This document shows positions 12,301-24,300 of a stretch of DNA of 60,000 nt, piece after piece. The notes beneath the pieces were generated by a model. That model searched no databases, was not told where the DNA came from, and saw nothing but the letters and a program-made list of their open reading frames with translations. Source of the DNA: Owenia fusiformis (lineage: Eukaryota > Annelida > Polychaeta > Sabellida > Oweniidae); contig CAIIXF020000007.1 in assembly GCA_903813345.2 (NCBI GenBank), positions 16,414,714 through 16,474,713 on the forward strand. Reading direction: 5' to 3'. Every line of letters starts with the position of its first letter. The first letter of the stretch is position 1. The translations under genes were made by a program, and so were the position numbers.

Positions 12301-15300
12301 TTTGAGTAATTTTAGGTTATAAAGAAAGTTTTCTTTGCAAGGATGACTTCCAAAAAGCATAACTCTTAATTTAGAAGATCTAAAAATGTCAATTAAAAGT
12401 ATAAATAAATAAATGATAAATTAAAACTAGATACTGATTCTTGCAGAGAAGCAGACTGGACCCCCTTCTTGGTGTAATGTGTGGTTCTCTACATGTAGCA
12501 GACAAAACAACAATGGCCAATATACAAGAACTTCAAACTGCATTAGAGAGGTCTGTACTCATTGATAAAACATTACATTTTTTACTTTCTAATCCTGAAG
12601 TTAATATTTATCCATATTTTTAAACGTTTGGGTAATTTGAGTGCTGTTAATTTTACTTTCATTCGATATGAAAAGACCTTGATTTTTTGTAATATATTCA
12701 AGATGGCTGCTCAATAAGATCCAATTTTTAAATATACTGTACATATGAATAATCGTTTTACAGAATACATATACAACATAATTGTACATGATTTGGTGAC
12801 TGGGCAATAACATTATCAGTCAACTGCATTTGCAATTTTTTTTTGCATTTGTGAAATTGACAATATCTTAGGGTATGAATGAATATCACTAATAAAGGGA
12901 TGGATGATATTAAATGATTTTCAGTAATTTTCAGTTGATTTCCTGAATGAATTTCCCCTTTGTATTATTTATTGTAGAGGACAGGTGCAGACAGCTAACT
13001 CTCTCAATGGCACAGTAGTGGTAGAGCTCATACATGAAAACATCAAATATATCTCCAAGGTAAGCTGTACATTTAGTGTTTTGCTTAAAAATCATTCCAT
13101 TCACACCCATTTATTTTCACTGGAATGTTTTGTTATCCCACCCATGTAAGGGGCGGGGTCAAAATATCAATGTTCATATGGAGACGAAAGTAATTTCGTT
13201 TGGACAACAACCCCCCCACCCCCCCTCTAGACGAAAGCTTAGGTCACTTCAAAAAAACATTGATTAATAATCGTATCCTATTTGCCGGGTTATTATTACG
13301 GTGAATTAACACACGTTCGCAATTTAACTGCATTGAACTCTTCAAAAGGAGGAGGGAAAAGTACGGAATTTATTTGAAAAATGATCGAATTATCGTCTTT
13401 ATCTACCGATATTTTGGACCTATCACACAAAAAAGCTCACGAACTATTGAAAACAAGCCTTTTTATCAGAACATAGCGCCAGAAAAAGTGGGTAAGTCCA
13501 ATTATTTTTTGTATATCAGATCCGAATTATCGATCTTTTTTTGGTCAACGAAAGTGCCCAAAAACCCCCTCCCCCCCTCGCGAAAGTACTTTCGTCTCCA
13601 TATGAACATCGATATTTTGACCCCGCCCCTAAAGATGCTGTCCATTTGCAGATTGATGTAGATTTTGCCACAAAATTTTGACAATATTACAACATTGCTG
13701 CCTGGTCATTTCTATCATGTAATGTTCAAAATGACAAGAGATTTGATAAAGTATGTTTGTTAGGTGGGATTTGCTGCTCCAGGGAATTGCTGTTTTTCTA
13801 GTTATTATATTATAGAGGAATCCTACCAATGAGGATATATTCTGAATGAATTAAGCTTCATGCAAATGGTTACATGTTTTTGGCTCACACAGCCTATGGG
13901 ATTGACCAGGCGTCCGTCCGTCCGTCCGTTGGTCCGTCCGTCCATCTGTCCGTCCGTCCGTCAACATAGGCCGCACAAATTAAAACTGCTATTCGGATTG
14001 AGTCATATCCACATTCATTTTATGCATATCCATAATGCCTATTTGACCTATCATCGCCATTTCCCAAGTTCGCCCGGTTTCTGAGAAATTGCGAATTTTG
14101 ACGTCAAAAAGTCAAATTTTCTGTAAATACTAGACACTTTGTTGAAGTAGAACTTTCAAATAACTTTTAGTAGTTGGTGTATATGCAACTTATGTCCTCT
14201 GAAGATTTCAAAGCTCTTGGAATTACGTTTTTTGGTGTTTACTCTATAAAATTTGAAAAAAAGTAGGACTTAGTCATTTTCAGGAAACTTTCTCATGTAT
14301 AAAGTCAATGGCAGGTTTTGTGATTGACAAGATTCTTAAAGTTTGCCTTATACTTGATCATTTCCTGCAATAAATTACATCATTAATAGATTTAAGCATT
14401 CCCTACATATTTCTCAATATATGTCAGCATCAAATTTTTACCGTTTTTGAGATATTTGACGTCAAAAAAACAGTAAAAATAAGTTATTTTTCAACTTGCT
14501 TCAATTTGACCAAATTTTTTTTCAAAATCATCTACAAGCTGCCAGGAGTTCAAATCTGACATTAGTTTTAGGATTTGACCTTTACTTGACCTTCAGTGAC
14601 CTTCGAAAGGTCAAAAAAGTTGATTTTTCAAATTGATTTTTGGATGTAAATTTTGGTCAGCTTAATCACAAAAGACCTTACTGAGCTCTGAATAAGTAAA
14701 ATTTTCAAGGTCAAAGGTCATCAAACTAGGTCACACAACTATGCTATCAAAGTTTCTCAAAGTTCGAGACTACAAATCCAAATCAATATTTTTGTTTGAA
14801 AGTCAGGATATAAATTCCTCTGAAGGTTCCAAACTGTGTGAGCACAGGACCGTGGGTCCTTCATTTGAGTTTGGATTTGCAAATTGGTGTGTAGGTACAC
14901 ATCCAGCCTCAAATTATTAAATTTGTTATATTCTTTATTGTATCTAAAACACATGCTTTGTAGGTGACCAAGACTGGGCCAACAGGATTCTTCATTGTCC
15001 TTAATGATTCATCAGCCGATGTTGAAGTTCATCGTTTGAAAGATGGTGGGTTATTGGTTTCATTTAATGGCTCTAGCTACACCACATATATGAGAGAGGA
15101 AGTGAGCAACTATCGAATCACAATCGGGAACCAGATGTGTGTATTCGAGAAAGAAAACGATCCAACTGTACTGAGGGCACCATCTACTGGCAAGTTGATT
15201 AACTATACTGTAGAAGATGGGGGACAGGTTTATCCTGGAATGGTGTATGCTGAGATTGAGGTGATGAAGATGGTCATGGAATTGAGGGTGCAAGAGTCTG

Positions 15301-18300
15301 GCCGGTAAGTTTCTTCATTTTTTCTGCCAGAATGGCAACCATTTTTTATGAAAATTTATTTTTGTTGAATTTTCAATTGTACATGTATTTCATTCTCATT
15401 GTATTGTAATATATACATGTATGTACGAGATTAACAGTTTTTTATTTTTATTTATGAATGTGATTGATATGAAATAAACTAATTTTAAAAATATATTTTT
15501 CATGTTTTTTGTGTTCTAGTTTACATTATATGAAGAGGTCGGGAGCCATCCTAGAAGCAGGTGGCATAATGGCCACATTGACTCTTGATGACATTAGCAA
15601 GGTCAAAATGGTATGTGACATCAAGCAATATTACCATGGTAACACGTCACTCTGGTTATTCTTTATTATGCCACTGTAGCTCTTGTATTGGAACAAAGTT
15701 CAAGTATAATTTTCTGCTTTTATTTGCTGGTGTTCTTTAATCATTCCCAACTACTCCATTTTGCAATTTGAAATTCATCAAGTTTAGGTAATTGGTCCCT
15801 GAACACAAGCTAGTACTTTGCTGTACAACATAACATAATTTAAATTATGATACATGTATTTTTGTACATACATGTACAATATGTATGTATATATAACATT
15901 AATGGTTCATATGAGTTGAGGCTGTACCAGTAATCTGTTGTAATTATTGTGTTCACTGCCTTATGTTGTTGTAGGCACAGCCATATACAGGGGGCCTACC
16001 AGTATTGAAAAATCAACCCAACATGGGTGACAAACTGCACCATATATTCAGCAAGGCCAGAACGAGGCTTGAGAACATCCTTGCAGGGTATACACTTCAG
16101 GAGCCCCATTTTTCAAGCATGCTTGCTGATACGATTGATACTTTGATGAAGTCATTACGAGACCCTTGTCTCCCTCTATTGGAACTTCAGGTAATGATTT
16201 AATAAAATATACTTGTGTAATTTCAAATCATAAAGGTAGCCAAGGATGTTTGTGAGATTTTACTAAAAGGAATATCATGTTATGTTCAGTGTTTATAAGT
16301 CATTGTAGAATTTTATGACATTTTAATGTATTTTTCATCGATTGATAAGGAAGGAATATATTTTGTAGGAGCTTATTTCAATGATCTCAAGTCGTATTCC
16401 GCAGAATGTGGAGAAAAATATCAGATTTTTGATGGGCAAATATCGCAACAATATCACATCAGTGCTGAGCCAGTTTCCAAGTCAGCAGGTATGTAAAGGT
16501 TTTTCAAACACCAGGCATTTGTATATACAGTGAAACCTGTAAAGTGGAACACTTCAGAGTTACAAGACCAACTAACATATACCTCTATAAGTGGAACACC
16601 TCTCTAAGCCACTTTAAAATAGACGAGTTTTACTGTACTTGAATACTTTATTCTAAGAAAATACAACATTAAAACCTTTTAAATGGAACACTTGTTAAAT
16701 GGAACTGCAAGTGGAACACTATCATAAGTGGAACTATTGTCTTTTTACCCATAACCCGATATAAAGCACTATTTTATTCCAAATGTGATGCACTTTCACA
16801 GGTGTCACTATGAATTCCTTCTTCCATGGGGCCTGCCTTTGCTAGCTTAGATTTGGAGTGTATTCCATATATACAAACATACATATTAAACTAATGGCTT
16901 CAGGTGCTTACTCATCCTGCCCTGAGAGGGATTTGTTGTCACATGCACATGGACAAAGCTCATATATCATCTGAAATGGGGAGTCGTTTTTGAAAAAGAA
17001 TTGAAAAACTTGATAAACATCAGTTAGTCATATGTTTCAGATTGCCAATGTAATAGATAGCCATGCAGCTACTCTATCCAGGAGGCAAGATAGAGAGATC
17101 TTCTTCACTACCACACAGAGCATAGTGCAATTAGTACAGAGGTAGGTTCCAATCTCATATTTCCACTACACCCACATTCTGCACTCTACTTATGGTATCA
17201 CTGTGGATTGGCTGTACATTCTGTACATAATTGATTTTTCTGATTTAAACTGATATTTTAGGTGGGTTGCAGAACAAAAAGCTGTTTTATTCCTAAAAAG
17301 TGTACTATTATTTTTGATTCATGTCCAAAATTTTGTTTTGTTGCCAAGGATCGATGGGTTTCCTAAAGCAGTTAACAAAATGGTTTAAGAGCAGAATTTA
17401 GTACAAAACATTTCGAGACATCCCCCTGGAGGGTATAGATTGATTTTAAATGTTTAAATTCAATTGTCAGTATTTTCATTTTGTATCATATACTGATGAG
17501 AATGTTAATAAGGTATGTAGAATCGATTGTCCTTATTAACTTACTTGAGTTTAAACAAATATTTAAAACCTGATCTCTTAATTAAAGTGTGAAATAATGC
17601 ATCATTTTTGATTATTTTTTTGTTTTTAGATATAGAAATGGAATCAGGGGCCATATGAAAGCTGTAGTACAGGAATTGATAAGGAGATATCTAATGGTAG
17701 AGGTGGAGTTTCAATGTGGTGAGTATAGTTCATGTACCTTTAATGACATTTTAATCACTTTTCTTAATAATACATGTAGTTTATTAATTCTGATCTAATT
17801 AATTTTTAAATAGCCTTTTCATATCTGTTTGATTGCAAAAATTGTTCATAATTTATTACCTTAAAAATAGATGGGGTATTATGTGGTAGATAAATCACCT
17901 AGCTCTATGATTTAATTTAGTTGCTCAAAACCTCATATAAGTCTATATATGTTACATGATCCAGGTCACTATGACAAATGTGTGGACCAATTACGTGAGA
18001 AATACAAGGATGACATGTCTAAAGTGGTTGCACATATATTCTCACATTCCCAAGTCCTGAAGAAGAACCAAGTGGTGGTCTCCTTGATTGTAAGTTAGGA
18101 AATATTGCAAGCTCAGTCAAAGCGCACTTTGCATGCTCAATTAAAGTGCACATATATATCTTGTAATATGGTCAATAACTTGTAACTTTGTGACTAAGAC
18201 GATGGCACTAATATTTCAAACCAGCTAAAAGTATTTACAATTCATGGTTCTCACAACATGAGTGTCAGTAGTAAATCTAATAAAAATTAATACCATGAAA

Positions 18301-21300
18301 AAGTTCACATTTTGAGAGATTATCTTTCAAGAGATTTTCACTCTGTTTTTACCCTATTTCATCTTGCTTCTAGGACCAGTTGTGTGGCAAAGAACCTGGT
18401 GTTACAGATGAACTACAAGTGATCCTCACTGAATTGACCAGGCTTAGCCAGGCAGAAAATGCTAGAGTTGCCTTGAAAGCTAGACAGGTGGGTTAACTGA
18501 ACTCACAGAATTAAACTTCTTTGCAATGCTGGAGAACCCTTCAATATTTAAGACAAAAATAGCACCAACAATGTATTATTTAATAAATATTTTGTGGTAA
18601 TCCCTTCAATGAAATCATGATGTTCCAATTGTTCTAAGCAGTCCTCATTAAATATATTTTAGACAAAAAAATAATAGCATCAACTAATAATGTTGCCTCA
18701 TATTTTGTGATAATCTTAAAATATACCACTCAAAAATAAATATTGACTTGAATTTTTCAGGTGCTTATTGCGTCATATCAACCTCCTTATGAACTTCGTC
18801 ACAACCAAGTAGAGTCCATCTTCCTCTCAGCAATAGACAGTTACGGACATCAATTCTGTCCAGAGAATTTACAAAAACTCATTCTCTCAGAGACATCTAT
18901 ATTTGATGTCCTCCCTAATTTCTTCCTTCACTCTAATGAGATTGTGCGCATGGCTGCCCTAGAGGTTTATGTTAGACGGTCATATATTGCATATGAAATC
19001 AATTGTATACAGCATCACCAGCTTAATGATAGCTTATGTGTTGTGGAGTTTCAGTTCATGTTACCTGCATCACATCCTAACAGGTAAATTAATGCAAATG
19101 ATTCTCAAATTTCTTAACTTTATATCTCAATGATGTGTGCTAGAATTATATTACATCTTATGGTATTTATGTGGGATACATAAGGGTTATGTGCTGAGAG
19201 GTTTTGGATATAGGGTATATCCTGAGGGATATATTTATTTATCCCATACTTGGACATGTTACATGTACATAAAGCCGGTTTGTAAAAACTTATATTTTCA
19301 TCAGCGGGCAGATATAGCTTTACGTCCCGCTCCGAGCGGGCAGATATAGTATATCTGCCCGCTACATCATAATCGCCGCTCGCATATTTGTTCATAATTT
19401 GTAACGTTCGCATTATGGCTGTAAACGACAATGGAGAAAACACAGACAACCAGGGATCTCTTTGATGGTTTAAAAAGGGAAGGAGCATCCTTTTAATCAA
19501 TCAAGAATTCGAGAAAATAAATGTGGGAATATTTGAGAGAACAGGAAAATCCGCTCACTGCCAAGAAAACAAAACTGGACATGAATATTCTAAAATATTT
19601 CCACGATTGAACAATGTGAACCAGATGACCAAGATTGGTATGGGATAAACATATTATCCTATAGTCGGTTCAGGATATTGGGATAATTCCTTGGCCAATA
19701 TAATATATTTCCCCTCGGGACCTGCGGCCCTCGGGCAAATATATTATATTGACCTCAGGATAATCCCAATATCCTGAACCTCATATAGGATAATCTCTAT
19801 ATCTCTATATCTCCCCGAGGGACTGAAGGGACCAAGGGGGATATATTGCCCTCAGGCAAATATATTATATTCGCCTCGGGATAATCCCAATATCCTGAAC
19901 CTCATATAGGATAATCTCTATATCTCCCCGAGGGACTGAAGGGACCAAGGGGAGATATAAATATTTCCTGAGGGATATACTCTATATCCAAAACCGACCG
20001 TGCATAACTGGTGTATCTCATACTTGAGTGGGTTTGGGGGAGATATAACCCTTTCCAACTTTTTCAAATGACAAGATAGGCCTATACTGAAAAAGCACAA
20101 GTTATATTTAGCATTTTTGTAATATTGTTTAGTTCAATACTATGAAACTGTAACATTTAAACTTTAAAAAAAAATTTAACTTTTAAAACTTTTAAAATCT
20201 AAATTTTTTAACTTTTTTGAATTTTTGAGAAATTCCCGGGAGGGGGATAGATCTATTATATCTGCCTGCATTTAGCCTGGAGCGGGACATATACAATATA
20301 TCCTGCCCACTCCTCAGATAAGATATATATTCCTGGGTGATACCAAACCCACTCAAGTATGAGTCTCTGCTGTCACACAAATTTCCATAAGAATAAACCC
20401 TGTATTTAATCCTTTGAGTGCATAACTCTTATATAATTATGTACAAATATATGTAGGGTACTACAAAGACAATCATGTGTGTCAATGCCAAGGATCCCTA
20501 GCATCAGCGAAGATATGAATCTTACCATGGGGGACCTGCCACCCTGTCAGAGAATGGGAGCAATGGCTGCTTTCCACTCATTCAATGATTTCACAAGGTA
20601 AACATAATTTACAAAAAGTTTTGATGTAATATATTTAGAATTATATAAATTGTACATGAAGAATAATCAAAACAATAATTTGTCCAAAATGCAGTTCCAG
20701 AGCTAACCTCCAAATCAAGGATCCAGACAGTATCCATTCACTTCCTTGTTTTACATGGATGATATCTGGATCCAAGTGTATTTGATGGACATTTCTGATG
20801 AGTTAGTGATATATTTTCAGATACTTTGATACAGTGTTAGACAGGTTTATGATGAACTCTCCCCCAGACAGTCCTGGTATGGCAGAAACCATGGACTTCA
20901 CCACACCTAGCCCCAACATAGAGAAGGTAAGACACAGATAGAATAGTTCAAAGCTCAATAACCAGTTGATAATGATTTAATAGTTCAGGGTTCAATTACC
21001 AGTAAAGTTTTCATCTTGCTTACCAGGGTGGTTTTCTGGTTGGTTGACAGGTTGACTTTCCCCATGGTTGCCAGTTTGGTTTTTATCTTGATTACCATTG
21101 TGGTTTTCATTGTTATTTCTATTTTGGTTCTCATCTTGGTTACCAGTTAAGTTTTTGTCTTGGTTGCCAGGCTGGTTTTCACCATTGTTACCAGTCTGGT
21201 TTTCACCTTGGTTACCAGTTTTATTTTCTTCTTGGTTGCCAGGTTGATTTTCACCAGTGTTACCAGTTTGGTTCTCATCTTGGTTACCAGTTTGGTTTTC

Positions 21301-24300
21301 ATCTTGGTTATCAGGTTGGTTTTCATCTTGGTTATCAGGTTGCTTTCCATTGTTGTTTCCAGTTTGATTTTCATCTTGGTTGCCATATTGATTTTCACCA
21401 GTGTTACCAGTTTGGTTCTCATCTTGGTTACCAGTTTGGTTTTCATCTTGGTTACCAGGTTGGTTTCCATTGTTATTTCCAGTTTGGTTTTCATCTTTGT
21501 TACCAGTCAAGTTTTCCTCTTCTTTGCCAGGTTGGTTTTCACCATTATTACCAGTTTGGTTCTCATCTTGGTTACCAGTTTGGTTTTCATCTTGGTTACC
21601 AGTTTGGTTTTCATCTTGGTTGCCAGGATGGTTTGCATTGTTATTTCCAGTTTCGTTTTCATCTTGGTTACCAGTCAAGTTTTCGTCTTGGTTACCAGGT
21701 TCGTTTTCATCATTGTTACCAGTTTGGTTCTCATCTTGGTTACCAGTTTGATTTTCATCTTGGTTGCCAGGTTGGTTTTCACCAGTGTTACCAGTTTGGT
21801 TCTCATCTTGGTTACCAGTTTGGTTTTCATCTTGGTTACCAGGTTGGTTTCCATTATTATTTCCAGTTTGATTTTCCTCTTGGTTGCCAGGTTTGTTTTC
21901 ATCATTGTTACCAGTTTGGTTCTCATCTTGGTTACCAGTTTGGTTTTCATCTTGGTTACCAGGTTGGTTTCCATTGTTGTTTCCAGTTTGATTTTCATCT
22001 TGGTTGCCATATTGATTTTCACCAGTGTTACCAGTTTGGTTCTCATCTTGGTTACCAGTTTGGTTTTCATCTTGGTTACCAGGTTGGTTTCCATTGTTAT
22101 TTCCAGTTTGGTTTTCATCTTGGTTGCCAGTCAAGTTTTCCTCTTGGTTGCCAGGTTGGTTTTCACCATTGTTACCAGTTTGGTTCTCATCTTGTTTATT
22201 AGTTGAGTAGTCATCTTTATTGTCAGGAATTAGCTCACCATTGAGGTCATAATAATGGTCAGCATAATGGGGATTGTATTCATAGTTATTTCCAGTCCAG
22301 TCATAATCATTCTCCACATTCCAATCAATGTTATCACCCTCAGAGTCAATCACCTGGTTGTCCATGTAGTTCCATGGGTTGTACACACCAGGTTCACTTG
22401 CTCCATTGTTGACAGGTTTGCTGTATACAACCACAGCTAATCCCAATAGAATTAAACTGCTGAACTTTAACATCTTAGTCCTGTATCGTTTTTGTTGCAA
22501 CAATGTGTTCTCAAATCTTCTGTTATGACCACTGAAACGTTTTTTAGTATCACCTCAAACTTTGAATTGATTTTTATATGAGGATTTTAGTTTGAAATGT
22601 TGACCAAGCTGTCAGATTTTTCTAGTTCATCATAGTTCATAGTACCCAATCTAACATATTTGAACGCCTTTTTTCTAAGTAAAAATATGTGTCTCTTCTT
22701 TTGAACCTAAACATTTTTCATTGTATTTTTTGATTTTATTGTATGCATCATTGTATTTGATTGCTTTAACACTTAGAAATAACACGTCCATTGTTTGAAG
22801 TTTGTCATGACTCATACACTGAGATTCCTGTTTCAATTAAAAGTGTATGTCCTTGTTCATGGACTTGAAAAATTGCTAAGTTTCAAACTTGTATTTGATT
22901 GTTTCAATATTAGAGTCTTCAAACTTAGGTGTGTGTTTTAAAGTGATTGTTTGATTTCATGATTTATGTGTTTACAAATTTGTCACCTGTTTTAAGTAGA
23001 GAGTGACGAACAAGATTTTTACTTGCTGAGACAGAAGTGTTGTGACTTTCATATCCTCCTTTCACCCAAGAAATATGTTTGAATAATTTAAATCACACAT
23101 TACTGATCATGTCTGACTCAAGATTTAAGTGACTCATCTTTTTACTGATGTAAAAGTTTCCTTTAAAGGTAAACTAGTGCAATAGTTCATGCAAAATACT
23201 TGGTTTGATTTATATAATAAGCTATAAATCTATAGCCATAACTAGCTGTTAGGAAAAGAAAAAAAAGAAAAAAATTGAATGCATTGCCATGTCATAATAT
23301 AATTTTTATGTCACCACCACAATTGGTGACATATTGTTATAGTCTCTAACTTTGGCAATTGGTGGTTGGTGCCCAGTGTCTGTAACAAATGGCAGGTAGT
23401 GACATTTTGCACATTAATCCCTCCTTGCTAATTTTGAAGTAGTGTGTCATTATTTTTTACAAGTGCGTTTACATTTGTAGAGACCATGACCTTCAAATTT
23501 CACCTCAGATGGTCTTAGTTATTGTTGACCTTATACTTCCAGCCCCTTGGTCTTTCTGATGGCTTTGACCCACAAACATCATATTGAACTAGATATTTAG
23601 TGATGTTTTGAGAGTTTCGTAATTTAAGATTTGCTCATTGAATAGATATTGGACATTTGAGAATTGATTTCCTTTGTTGATTTCAAAATATGAAATAAGA
23701 GTACTGTATATAAGGAGTGCAGTCTGCTCAAGTGTACAGTATATCAAACATGCTTTACATCATAATGAACAAGAAAGCTTACAAATCTGAATCTGATATA
23801 ATCTTTTGCACATATGTTTTTGTGTTTCTAGAAGATAACAGATGAACCCATACATATTCTGAATGTTGCCATCAAGTACAGCCAGAAAGAGCAAGATGAG
23901 GTCTATGCCAGGCTATTCCAGGAGTTTTGTGTTGCTAATGTAAGCTTAATGTAATTTCTGTAATTATCTTTAACATATCGTATTTTAATCTAAATCCAAC
24001 AGTCAACATTTGTAACAGTTATTCTTGTTTGTTAAAGGTCCTTCAACTTGTTGCAATTTTTTGTGTAGAATTCTCATCTCCGTAGCTGATTTGTTTGTAG
24101 ACGCATACAAGGCATACTGGTATTAGCTTATATATCTTATTCTCTATAGATGTCTAAATGGTGTAATTTGTGATTATTTCTATTACAGAGGGCCAAACTG
24201 AAAGAGAAGGGATTGAGGAGGCTGACATTTATAGTATGGCATACAGTGAGTACAATATAACTTTAAGTATTTCAGAAAGATGTCACTAGTGAATTATATT

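Noticed and set aside
13374-13684. Overlapping frames on both strands near 13.5 kb
   Set aside because: They lie inside the Harbinger-like MITE and its inverted ends; no transposase motif is visible.
21000-22194. CRISPR-like regular direct repeats
   Set aside because: No unique spacers; units are contiguous, coding, and in animal DNA.
21160-22206. 348-codon hydrophobic open frame on the + strand
   Set aside because: It is the antisense shadow of the 24-bp coding repeat; the 24-bp period keeps all frames open. The minus-strand frame has the signal peptide, TATA box and stop at the repeat boundary.
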